From DATMFV01 sp035555975 (GTDB taxonomy: Bacteria > Verrucomicrobiota > Verrucomicrobiia > Chthoniobacterales > Chthoniobacteraceae), in assembly GCA_035555975.1 (NCBI GenBank), contig DATMFV010000051.1, positions 1 to 64,000 on the forward strand: a stretch of 64,000 nucleotides of DNA. Direction: 5' to 3'. The position numbers and the translations under genes were made by a program. Below are positions 8,818 through 17,900 of the stretch, one piece after another (the stretch's first letter is position 1; every line of letters starts with the position of its first letter). The notes beneath the pieces are model-generated. The model was not told the origin of the DNA. It saw nothing but the letters and a program-made list of their open reading frames with translations, and did not search any database.

Positions 8818-8897
8818 CTTTTTCGACAAATTGAATGAATTGTCGAAAAAGGCGTCTTATCTTCCGTACGCCAGCTTCGCGTCTGGCGTCCGTTTTT
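8818..8897 (+). promoter_or_regulatory. Tandem-hairpin leader of the DUF6600 gene
   Basis: Hairpin 1 is a perfect 12-bp stem, CTTTTTCGACAA (8818-8829) with TTGTCGAAAAAG (8840-8851). Hairpin 2 is ACGCCAG (8868-8874) with CTGGCGT (8883-8889), followed by CCG and five T that abut the ATG at 8898, so it looks like an intrinsic terminator. The GGCGT at 8851-8855 could pair with ACGCC at 8868-8872 and exclude hairpin 2, which is an antiterminator-like option. There is no Shine-Dalgarno sequence before the ATG. Confidence 0.5.
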
Positions 8898-10784
8898 ATG
8901 AAAAAGTTCGCCCTCTTTGTTTTGATGTTGTGTCTGGCCGCTGCGGCGCTGCCCCGTACCGCAATGGCCGACGATGATTGGCTCGGTTATTTTTATGAGG
9001 AATTGAGTCCCTACGGGGAATGGATCTACGTCGCCGGGTATGGCGATTGTTGGAGGCCCTTCGACGCCGATCCCGCCTGGGCGCCGTACACCGACGGCTA
9101 CTGGGCTTACACCGACGCCGGCTGGACGTGGGTTTCGTACGAGGATTTTGGCCCGATCACCTACCATTATGGCCGGTGGTTCCGGGTGGAGAGCCTCGGC
9201 TGGCTCTGGCGACCGGACACCGAATGGGGTCCGGCGTGGGTTTCCTGGCGCTCCAACGACGACTATATCGGCTGGGCCCCGCTCCCCCCGGAAGTCGTCT
9301 TTGATACGGGGATCGGCATCAGCGTCTGGGTCGACCGCGACTACGACATCGGCCCGGGCTACTACTCGTTCTGTAATGCCTACGACTTTGGCGCTCCGGT
9401 CATGAGCGGGGTCATCTTCAACCGCAGCCGCAACGTCACGATCATTAACCAGACGGTGAATATCACCAACATCACGATCAACCGGAGCAAGAAGATCGTC
9501 TACAACGGCGGACCCGACTACCGGCGCGTCTCCCGGCATTCCCGCCACCACATCGCCACCCTGCGGCTCGACCGCCGTCACGACGATTACCGGCGCGAGG
9601 GACGCCGGTCGATCGAACGGACGCGGCGCGATGGCGACCGGCTGGTGATCCAGGCACCCGACTCGAAGTGGATCAAGGAACAGCGGACCAGCCGCCCGAA
9701 GGTGAGCCGCCGGGTGGAGCGCCCCACGGTCGACAAGGGTTGGGCATCGGTGCGCGACCAGGAGGATCGCCAGCGCATCCGCCGGAAGTTTGAGACCGAA
9801 ACCAAGGGAGTGACCCGTACCAGCGCCCCCGCCAGGCCCGTCGATGAGAAGACGTTTGAAACCGCGCTCGAAGCCGACAAGGCCCGGCGGGAACGAAATT
9901 CGAGCCGTTCGGGTTCGGACCGGAGGGATGCCGCCATCGAGGAACAGCGCCGCGAGCGTCGCACCGAAGCGGGCCCTTCTCCCGATGCGACCCGCCCGCC
10001 CGCCACTTCCGAAAGCGAAGCGGCGCGCCGGGCGCGGCAGGAAGCTGCGGGCCGGGAAGGCCGGACGCGGGAGGACGCGACCCGGGAGCGGCAACGGGAT
10101 GCTTCCCAGGAGCGTTCCCGTACGTCGGCTGGTCAGCCAGGGCGCGAACAGCAGGATGCCGCCCGCCAGCAGCAACAGCGCGAGCAGCGGGAACGCGCAC
10201 GTGAACAGCAGGAAAGCGCCGGTCGCCAGCAACAGGATGCCGCCCGCCAGCAACAGCAGCGCGAGCAGCAGGAGCGTGCGCGGGAACAACAGGAAAACGC
10301 CCTTCGCCAGCAGCAGGATGCCGCCCGCCGCCAGCGTGAACAGCAGGAACGTACGCGCGAGCAACAGGAAAACGCCCGCCGCCAGCAACAGGACGCCGTT
10401 CGTCAACAGCAACAGCAGCGCGAGCAACAGGAGCGTGCGCGCCAGCAGCAGGAAAGCGCCCGTCGCCAGCAGGACGCCGCCCGTCAACAGCAACAGCAGC
10501 GTGAACAGCAGGATCGCGCGCGCCAGCAGCAGGAAAACGCCCGCCGTCAACAGGACGCTGCCCGCCAGCAGCAACAGGAACGTGCGCGCCAGCAGCAGGA
10601 AAGTGCCCGTCGCCAGCAGGATGCCGCCCGTCAGCAGCAGGATCGCGCGCGCCAGCAGCAGGAGCGCTCCCGCCAGCAGCAGGATGCCGCCCGCCAGCAA
10701 CAACAGCAACAGCAGCGGGATTCGGATCGCCAGCGCGATGGGCGTTCCACCGGCGCGGGCCGCGACAATCGCGACCGCCGGTAA
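8898..10784 (+). CDS. DUF6600 secreted protein with long Q/R-rich tail
   Basis: The 628-aa protein starts with a Sec signal peptide (MKKFALFVLMLCLAAAALPR then TAMA-DD). Residues ~22-170 are the DUF6600 region, rich in Trp/Tyr/Gly repeats (GEWIYV, YWAYTDAGWTWVSYEDFG, GRWFRV, WGPAWVSWR, IGWAPLPPE). A basic linker follows. From about residue 410 to 610 the chain is almost only Q, R, E, A and D in imperfect repeats of the type QQDAARQQQQREQQERAREQ, predicted to form a long charged helix or coiled coil. Function is unknown; the signal peptide and aromatic repeats suggest an envelope protein. The ATG at 8898 is chosen over an in-frame upstream start at 8835 because only it gives a signal peptide. 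Confidence 0.8.
   Translation: MKKFALFVLMLCLAAAALPRTAMADDDWLGYFYEELSPYGEWIYVAGYGDCWRPFDADPAWAPYTDGYWAYTDAGWTWVSYEDFGPITYHYGRWFRVESLGWLWRPDTEWGPAWVSWRSNDDYIGWAPLPPEVVFDTGIGISVWVDRDYDIGPGYYSFCNAYDFGAPVMSGVIFNRSRNVTIINQTVNITNITINRSKKIVYNGGPDYRRVSRHSRHHIATLRLDRRHDDYRREGRRSIERTRRDGDRLVIQAPDSKWIKEQRTSRPKVSRRVERPTVDKGWASVRDQEDRQRIRRKFETETKGVTRTSAPARPVDEKTFETALEADKARRERNSSRSGSDRRDAAIEEQRRERRTEAGPSPDATRPPATSESEAARRARQEAAGREGRTREDATRERQRDASQERSRTSAGQPGREQQDAARQQQQREQRERAREQQESAGRQQQDAARQQQQREQQERAREQQENALRQQQDAARRQREQQERTREQQENARRQQQDAVRQQQQQREQQERARQQQESARRQQDAARQQQQQREQQDRARQQQENARRQQDAARQQQQERARQQQESARRQQDAARQQQDRARQQQERSRQQQDAARQQQQQQQRDSDRQRDGRSTGAGRDNRDRR
10135..10720 (+). repeat. Imperfect CAG/GCC-rich coding repeats
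   Basis: The nucleotide sequence encoding the Q/R-rich tail is built from variants of CAGCAGGATGCCGCCCGC, CAGCAACAGCGCGAGCAG and related units. It is an evident site of slippage or unequal recombination, and it produces a long Leu/Ala-rich frame on the opposite strand that is an artefact. Confidence 0.85.
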
Positions 10785-10800
10785 TGGATTGGGGAGGCGC

Positions 10801-11337
10801 TCACCCGCCCGGGTGGGCGTCGCCTTCAGCCTCCCGCTCTTCGCGTTCGTAATTGGCGTAGCAGACCGGGCTGGCGAAGCGGGGCGGTTCCTGTCCCGTT
10901 TCCGCCGCTTCTCTTCCGAAGAGGGCTCCCCGTTCCTTCGCGCGTTCTTCGATCAACGTACGGAGCAGCGTCCGGTGGCAACGGGCTTCATCTTCGCAGA
11001 AACAGCCGAGGCTGACCGGTTCAAAGGCGACCATCGTCGCCAGAAGTTCGATCACCTGCCGCGGTTCGGGCGCTTCCATCTCCCGGCGATAACGGCGCTC
11101 AAAGGTTTCAAACGCGATTTCGCCCCCGCGAAATGCCTTGATCAACGGCGCGCTCGGCGCGAGGAGCGGCAGGTGGACATCAAAATACCCAAGCCGCTGG
11201 CGGTCCTCGCGTTTCACCCCGCGCGGCACCTGCCGGGCCACGCCGATCCGCACCAGTTCATCGCGGGAGCGCGGAGCCCCGTAGCGATAAAGGGTGACGG
11301 GCGACTTCACGGAAACGCTTCCTTTCCCTACAGCCAC
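10801..11337 (-). CDS. DUF488 family protein
   Basis: Up to 178 aa. Hallmarks of DUF488 are visible: LYRYGAPRSRDELVRIGVAR near the N-terminus followed by QVPRGV, a central FERRYRREM, and VSLGCFCEDEARCHRTLLRTLI, the cysteine/histidine motif of the family. The biochemical function of the family is not established. The first start (GTG, 11337) overlaps the end of glgC by 10 nt; a GTG at 11310 preceded by AAAGGAAG about 10 nt upstream may be the real start. It is probably co-transcribed with glgC. Confidence 0.72.
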   Translation of the reverse strand: MAVGKGSVSVKSPVTLYRYGAPRSRDELVRIGVARQVPRGVKREDRQRLGYFDVHLPLLAPSAPLIKAFRGGEIAFETFERRYRREMEAPEPRQVIELLATMVAFEPVSLGCFCEDEARCHRTLLRTLIEERAKERGALFGREAAETGQEPPRFASPVCYANYEREEREAEGDAHPGG

Positions 11338-12629
11338 GAACCGGCGGGGATCTCCGTATTTTTCGGGACGATCACGATCCCGTCGCGGATGTAATAGTTC
11401 GGACCGTCGAAATGGTCCGGCTTTCCTTCGGGGGTGATGACCACGTTGTCGCCGATGCAGGCGTTTTTATCGATGATGGCGTGGTCGATCACGCAGTTGC
11501 GCCCGATGCCGAACGGCGTCTTTCCCGTCCGGGCCACGCCCGACTCGTTGTCGTAATAGTCGCTCCCCATCACGATCGAGTGGCGCACGGTGGTGCCGGT
11601 GTTGATCCGCGAGCGGATGCCGATGACGGAGCGCTCGATCGTCGCGTCGGAGATGATGCACCCGTCCGAGACGATCGCCTGGGCGATCTTGGCTCCGTTG
11701 ATCTTGCTCGCCGGGAGGAAACGGGCGTGGGTGTAGATCGGGGCGGTCGTGTTGAAAAAGGAAAACGGCGGGAGCGGGTTGGTCAGCGCCAGGTTCGCCT
11801 CGAAAAAGGCGCGGATCGTCCCGATATCCTCCCAGTATCCTTCGAAAATGAATGACTGGACGTTCCGGTTTTCGATCGACTTCGGGATGATGTGCTTGCC
11901 GAAATCGACGAGATCGTTGTCGAGCGCGTCGATCAACGCCTGCCGGTTGAAGATATAGATCCCCATCGACGCCTGGAAAAGCTCGTCGTCGGGTTTGCGC
12001 CCGAGGGTCTGGAGGAGTTCGGCGGGGATTTTCAGCGGGTCGAGTTCCTCCGGTTTCGGCTTTTCGACAAACCGGGTGATGCGCCGGTTGGAATCGGTGT
12101 GCATGATCCCGAAATCCGACGCCGTGGAGCGTTCCACAGGGATCGTGGCGATCGTGATATCGGCATTTCCCTCGATATGCTGGCTCAGGAGATCGCGAAA
12201 ATCCATCCGGTAGAGCTGGTCGCCGCTCAGGATCAGGTAATACTCGTATGGGCGGCTCAGGAAATCGCGCAGGTTCTGCCGCACGGCGTCGGCCGTTCCC
12301 TGGTACCATTGCGAGCCCGCCGGCGTCTGTTGCGCGGCGCGGATTTCCACAAACGAACGCGAAAAGCGGTCAAAATTGTAGGAACTGCCGATGTGCCGGT
12401 GGAGCGAGGCGCTGTTGAACTGCGTCAGCACATAGATATGCCGCAAATCGGAATTGAGGCAGTTGGAGATCGGGATGTCGACGATCCGGTATTTTCCCGC
12501 GAGCGGTACGGCCGGTTTGGCGCGGTCTTTCGTCAATGGGTAGAGACGGGTTCCGGCCCCGCCGCCCATCACCACGGCGAGCGTGGATTGGGTGGCTTTG
12601 GACAACGAAGAAAAATGGGTCGCGCTCAT
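11328..12629 (-). CDS. glgC: Glucose-1-phosphate adenylyltransferase
   Basis: The 433-aa enzyme makes ADP-glucose from glucose-1-phosphate and ATP, the committed step of glycogen synthesis. It shows the pyrophosphorylase loop VMGGGAGTRLYPLTKDRAKP, PLAGKYRIVDIPISNCLNS, YYLILSGDQLYRMD, the sugar-phosphate region FVEKP and a C-terminal left-handed beta-helix. Length is normal for the family. The start at 12629 is chosen because AAGGA lies about 8 nt upstream; the frame extends 33 codons further without homology. It is divergent from glmS, with only 85 bp between the starts. Confidence 0.95.
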   Translation of the reverse strand: MSATHFSSLSKATQSTLAVVMGGGAGTRLYPLTKDRAKPAVPLAGKYRIVDIPISNCLNSDLRHIYVLTQFNSASLHRHIGSSYNFDRFSRSFVEIRAAQQTPAGSQWYQGTADAVRQNLRDFLSRPYEYYLILSGDQLYRMDFRDLLSQHIEGNADITIATIPVERSTASDFGIMHTDSNRRITRFVEKPKPEELDPLKIPAELLQTLGRKPDDELFQASMGIYIFNRQALIDALDNDLVDFGKHIIPKSIENRNVQSFIFEGYWEDIGTIRAFFEANLALTNPLPPFSFFNTTAPIYTHARFLPASKINGAKIAQAIVSDGCIISDATIERSVIGIRSRINTGTTVRHSIVMGSDYYDNESGVARTGKTPFGIGRNCVIDHAIIDKNACIGDNVVITPEGKPDHFDGPNYYIRDGIVIVPKNTEIPAGSWL

Positions 12630-12714
12630 ATGAGTCCTTGCCAGGTCTTTTAGGTGCGTGCCATTGTGCCGGGACGCGGGAGATTTGTCAGCCTCCAAAA
12701 GTGCGAATTTTTTT

Positions 12715-14571
12715 ATGTGCGGCATCATTGGCTATATTGGAAATACATCGGCAACCCCGATCCTTCTGGAGGGGCTGCGCCGTCTGGAATATCGCGGGTA
12801 CGATTCGTCGGGCCTCGCGGTGCTCAACGACGGCGGGCTGGTGATCCGCAAGCGCGAAGGCCGGATCGCCAATCTCGCCGAGTGGATTGACCGCGAACCG
12901 CTCGCCGGCAACCAGGGGATCTCGCACACCCGCTGGGCCACCCACGGCGGCGTGACCGATGCGAATGCCCACCCTCATTGCGATCAAAGCGGGCGGCTGG
13001 CCCTGGTTCACAACGGGGTCATCGAGAATTACCGCCAGTTGCAGGAGGAACTGGCCGCCAAGGGCCATACCTTTCAGTCGGAGACCGACTCGGAGGTCCT
13101 CGCCCACCTCGTCGGCGAAGCGTTTGACGCGCTGGACGGAGGCTCGCTCGCTCCCCGCAACCGGCTGGTCGAAGCGTTGCGCCGGGCGTTGCGGCAGGTG
13201 ACCGGCACCTACGGCGTCGCCGTCATGCACGAAGCCGTGCCGGGAGTGATCGTCGGCGCGCGGCGCGGCAGCCCGCTGGTGCTCGGGATCGGCAAGGGAG
13301 AACATTTTCTGGCGAGCGACGTCGGCGCGATGGTCGCCCACACGCGGGAGGCGGTCTATCTCCAGGATGGCGACCTCGTCGCCGTGGAGGGGGACGGGTT
13401 CGAGATGACGACGCTCGGCGGCGGGCGCGCCGGTTATGAGATCAATACGGTCGATTTCACCGAGGGCGACGCCGTCAAGGGGGCCTACCCCCACTACATG
13501 CTCAAGGAGATTTTTGAACAGCCCGAGACGATCGGCGACGCCATGCGCGGGCGGATTTCGCGCACCGAAGCGATGCCGAAGCTCGGCGGGCTGGAGATGA
13601 ACGCGAAGGAACTCCGCGCGGTCGAGCGGATCGTCCTGACCGGGTGCGGCACGGCGGCCCACGCCGGGATGGTCGGCGAGTACCTGCTTGAATCGCTCGC
13701 CCACCTGCCGACGGAGGTCGAGTTTGCTAGCGAACTCCGCTACCGGAACATGCCGATGGGCCGCGACACGCTGGTGATCGCCATCAGCCAGAGCGGCGAA
13801 ACCGCCGATACCCTGGCCGCCCTGCGCGAGTGCCAGCGCAAGGGGCACCGGACGCTGGCGATCTGCAACAACGTCGCCAGCACCATCGGGCGCGAGAGCG
13901 ACGGCGGCGTCTACATGCACGCCGGGCCCGAAATCGGCGTCGCCGCCACCAAGTCGTTCACCTCGCAGGTGACGATCCTGACCCTGCTCGGCATCCTGCT
14001 CGGCCGCATCCGCCACCTTTCGACCACGGAGGGGATCGAGATGCTCGAAGCGCTCGAAAGCATCCCTGAAAAAGTCCGCGCGATCCTCGACCAGAGCGAC
14101 AAGATCAAGGCGATCGCCGCCAAATACATCGACGCCAAGGCGATGATGTTCCTCGGTCGCCAGTACAACTACCCGGTGGCGATGGAAGGGGCGCTCAAGA
14201 TGAAGGAGATCAGCTACATTCACGCCGAGGGACACCCGAGCGCGGAACTCAAGCACGGGGTGATCGCGCTGATCAGCCCGGAAGTCCCCTCCGTCTTCAT
14301 CGCTCCCGACGACGCCGTTTTCGGCAAGAACCTCTCCAACATGGAAGAGGTCAAGGCACGGCGCGGCCCGGTCATCGCCATCGGAACGGAAGGCAACCGG
14401 GAACTCGCGCAGGTGGCCGATGATGTCATCTACATCCCGCCCTGCCCCGACTTCCTCTCGCCGCTTCTGACGGTGATCCCGCTCCAGTTGCTCGCCTACC
14501 ATTTCGCGGCCCAGCTCGGGTGCGACATCGACAAACCGCGCAACCTCGCCAAGAGCGTGACGGTGGAGTAA
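12715..14571 (+). CDS. glmS: Glutamine--fructose-6-phosphate aminotransferase (isomerizing)
   Basis: The 618-aa protein starts MCGIIGYIGN, giving the N-terminal Cys nucleophile of the class II glutamine amidotransferase domain after Met removal. Further hallmarks are RRLEYRGYDSSGLAV and GISHTRWATHG. Two SIS domains follow (GCGTAAHAG, ISQSGETADT, SFTSQV, GRQYNYPVAMEGALKMKEIS), and the family C-terminus DKPRNLAKSVTVE is present. It makes glucosamine-6-phosphate for peptidoglycan and LPS. The start at 12715 is fixed by the catalytic Cys. It is preceded by seven T and no Shine-Dalgarno sequence. No glmS ribozyme-like leader is seen in the short upstream region. Confidence 0.97.
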   Translation: MCGIIGYIGNTSATPILLEGLRRLEYRGYDSSGLAVLNDGGLVIRKREGRIANLAEWIDREPLAGNQGISHTRWATHGGVTDANAHPHCDQSGRLALVHNGVIENYRQLQEELAAKGHTFQSETDSEVLAHLVGEAFDALDGGSLAPRNRLVEALRRALRQVTGTYGVAVMHEAVPGVIVGARRGSPLVLGIGKGEHFLASDVGAMVAHTREAVYLQDGDLVAVEGDGFEMTTLGGGRAGYEINTVDFTEGDAVKGAYPHYMLKEIFEQPETIGDAMRGRISRTEAMPKLGGLEMNAKELRAVERIVLTGCGTAAHAGMVGEYLLESLAHLPTEVEFASELRYRNMPMGRDTLVIAISQSGETADTLAALRECQRKGHRTLAICNNVASTIGRESDGGVYMHAGPEIGVAATKSFTSQVTILTLLGILLGRIRHLSTTEGIEMLEALESIPEKVRAILDQSDKIKAIAAKYIDAKAMMFLGRQYNYPVAMEGALKMKEISYIHAEGHPSAELKHGVIALISPEVPSVFIAPDDAVFGKNLSNMEEVKARRGPVIAIGTEGNRELAQVADDVIYIPPCPDFLSPLLTVIPLQLLAYHFAAQLGCDIDKPRNLAKSVTVE

Positions 14572-14925
14572 GGCATTCCCTCCCGGGCAACGCTACCGCA
14601 CCTTTCTTTTGTGACTTTTTGGTGACGATCCGTCCCATGCGGAGTCTGCGTGCTATCGCGTAGACCAAGGCCCTGCCGATGCCCGGAATCGGGCTTTATC
14701 AGTTGAGCGGAAAATTACTTTTCCCGAAGGAGGCGTGCGTAGATGTACGTATAGCTATTCTCGTTTTTGAGTCGCCTCCGTTTTTAGCTCTTTTCGGCTT
14801 CCAGAGCGGTCGTCGTGGCAATGGAGGTGATCTTTTTAGCTTGTGAAGCGGGTTTTCATTGAACTATCTAACCCCGGAGAAACGGCGGCTCAGAACAGGC
14901 GACCTCCTGCATTTTTTTCAAGCAC
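14572..14925. other. 354-bp intergenic region before the PEP-CTERM gene
   Basis: No coding sequence is seen. A weak hairpin with T-run is possible: GGAGGCG (14729-14735) and CGCCTCC (14773-14779), followed by GTTTTT, with a 37-nt loop. The region probably contains the glmS transcript end and the promoter of the next gene. No clear sigma-70 boxes could be assigned. Confidence 0.35.
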
Positions 14926-17900
14926 ATGAACAGATTATTGACACGAAACACCTGGACGTTGGGAATCGGCACCTGCGCCGCCCTTTTCACCGCTGCGACG
15001 GTTCCCCTCAAGGCGCAGGATTTTGACGACGCGATCTTTTGGACCGGGGGCGATTCGGGCGGCTTTATGGACTCTGCGAACTGGAGCGGGGAAAACCTGA
15101 CTCCCGGCCCGACGCAGAGCGCCATTTTCATGGAGGACGAAACGCGCAACGTCAGCGTCACCGGAACCGTCAATGCATGGAACGTAGGGGCCTTTGGAGG
15201 CGACACCACCCTCAACCTCGGCGCAGAGACCACCTTGACGCTTCAAAACGACGGCACGCTCATCACCGGTCCGGGAGCGCGTCTTTCACTGGTGGGAACG
15301 GAGACGAGTCTTTTCAAGGCTTCCACCATCGAGGCGTGGGGCGACGCAGGCGGGAACCCCGGCACCACGGAGATCGCGATCGAGGTGGAACTCGATGGCG
15401 GTTCGTTCAATCACCCCGTCCGGAAAGGCCGTTACGCACTGGTCGTCGGTACCGGAGGCGAGATTGTATTGAAAGACGGGGCGGATGTTTCGGTCCGCAA
15501 TGAGATGGCCCAGACCATCGTCCGGGTCGGCGAAACCAGCGGCCCCGAAGGGGTCTTGCGGATTGAAGAAGGGGCACGGCTCGCCATCGGGAGGCTCGCC
15601 ACCGGAGAGCAGGCGACCGACGCAACCATCGGCTTTTTGCAGGTCGGCGACTGGGGTTCCGACGGCCATGTGGTCCAGACCGGCGGCGAGGTGGAACTGA
15701 TCGGCGCGCTCAATATCGGCAACCAGGGAGGGCACGGGGTTTACGAAATCAGCGGCGGTTCCCTGAAGCTCGGCGTCGCTGCCGAAGGAGGGAGCGGCGG
15801 CTATGGCGCCATTAACACGATCGGCCGGAACGCTTCCGACGAGACCGCGCGTTCCTCCCACGGGCGGCTGGAGATTTCCGGAACCGGGTTGGTGGAACTG
15901 GCCAACGGGAAACTGATCATCGGCAACAACACTCCCGAAAGCGTGGCAAACAACGGAGGCCGTGGAGAGATCATCCAGAACGGCGGCACCTTGCGGGTCG
16001 GACCCGAAGGGATCCTTTACCTTTCCGGGTACCGGAGCAGCACGGCGCAACCGGGCGAACCCGACGGCCTTTATGAACTCAACAGCGGCACGCTGGAGAT
16101 CGGCGGCAACAGCCTCCAGGCACGTTACAACAACTCCACTTCGGAGTATGCCTTCCGGCTCGGCGGCGGGACGATCCGGGTCACCGGTTCGGCTTTGACC
16201 ACCTCCGTCGACGCACAACTGAAAGCCGGGACCGAATCTTACATCGACACGGCGGAAGCCGGAGCCACCTGGGCAGGCGCGTTTACCGGCGACGGAAAGC
16301 TTGCGAAGCTCGGGGCTCACACGCTGGAGTTGACCGGCAACAGCCGGATCGGCGGGGAATTGCACGTTCTGGAAGGAGCGATCCAGCAAACGGCCGGTGC
16401 GAACAGCATTGCGGAATACGGCGTCGGCACCGGCGAAGGCAAGGTCGGCGTGGCCGGAATCTCCGGCGGGGTCCTGAACATCGAATCGTGGGTGGAGGAT
16501 ACGGAAAACCCCGGCGAGTTCATCAAGGAGATCGGCCGTTTTCAAGTCGGCAACTACGGCGGTGAAGGGACCTTCAACCAGACCGGCGGCGTCGTGAACG
16601 TCTTTGGGGCGCTCAATATCGGCAACCAGGGCGGCAAAGGGGTTTACAATCTCAGCGCCGGGACCCTGAACCTGGTGAGCGGCACCTACGGCGTGGGGCG
16701 CAACTCGAACGCCACCGAGGGTGGGCAGGGCGAACTGAACCTCAGCGGAAACGCCCTGATTGACCTTCAGCATGGCGATTTCATCATCGGCGACTACGCC
16801 TCAGGCGGCGCACAGGCCAGCGGCGTCGTCAACCAGACCGGCGGCACCTTCCGCGTGGCGAGCGGGGCCGGCACCAACACCAAACTTTATCTGGGCGGTT
16901 ACGGAGGCGGTATCTACCATCTCGACGACGGGGTCCTGGAGATCGGCGGCAGCAGCCTGCGCGGGAACTACGGTTCGGCCACCGCCGGTTACGAGTTCAA
17001 CCTCGGCGGCGGGACGCTCCGGGTCGTCGATGCCAGCCTGGTCTCCTCGGTCGATGCCACCCTGGTGGAGGGGACTGTTTCAACCATTGACACCGGCGAC
17101 GACTTCGATGCGACGCTCGGCTCCCTCTCCGGTTCGGGGGATCTGGTCAAGGAAGGGAAAGGAAGGCTTTACCTGACCGGGGATACCGTCTGGAGCGGCA
17201 ACCAGGTCGACCTCGAAGGGGGGCTGCGGGTTGGAAGTTCCAACGCCGCCGGAAGCCTCACCCTCGAAGAGGGGGCCACGGTCACCCTCGGCGTGCTCAA
17301 CCCTTCGCTCGCGACCAATCTGCGCGTCGGGATCGGCGGCAACCGCAAAGGGGTGCTGAACATCGACGGGGGGCACGTCCTGGTCAAGATCAAGGAGGAG
17401 GGATTGTCCAACACCATCTCCATCGGCCGCGACGAGGGCAACGGCATCGGCGACGGGGAACTGATCATGAGCAGCGGCTCGATCATCTTCGACGATGAAG
17501 AGCAGATCGGCACGGCCTACGGTTCCATGGCCATCGGGCAGTTGACGCAAGGCAAGGGGGTCTTCCAGCACTCCGGCGGCGAGGTCAAGCTTGGGACCAA
17601 CGGCGGCGTCGCTTTTCTCGTCGGCTACTCGGGCGGGGAGGGGACCTACAACCTTTCCGGCGACGCGGAGTTTTACAACGGCGGCGGGACCCTCTACATC
17701 GGCAACGGTGCCACCGGCCGGGGGACGGTCAACCTGACGGGGCAGGCCCGGTTCACCCTGGAAACCGCGAACAGCTCGGGCCAGATCTTCCTCGGTCACG
17801 ACGGCGGCGAAGGGAACATCATCCAGGATGGAGCCGGGACCGAACTCTTCATCTACACGCCGAACCCGATTCACATCGGGACCAGAAGCGGCGGCACCGA

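Noticed and set aside
8502..10709. 735-codon Leu/Ala-rich minus-strand frame
   Set aside because: It is the complement of the CAG/GCC repeats of the DUF6600 gene. Only its extreme 3' neighbourhood, in another frame, holds the PEP-CTERM remnant.
9844..11394. 516-codon plus-strand frame
   Set aside because: Ser/Asn/Arg-rich shadow of the Q-rich tail running into the antisense of DUF488.
12630..12714. glmS ribozyme
   Set aside because: The 85-bp gap between glgC and glmS is too short and shows no ribozyme core.
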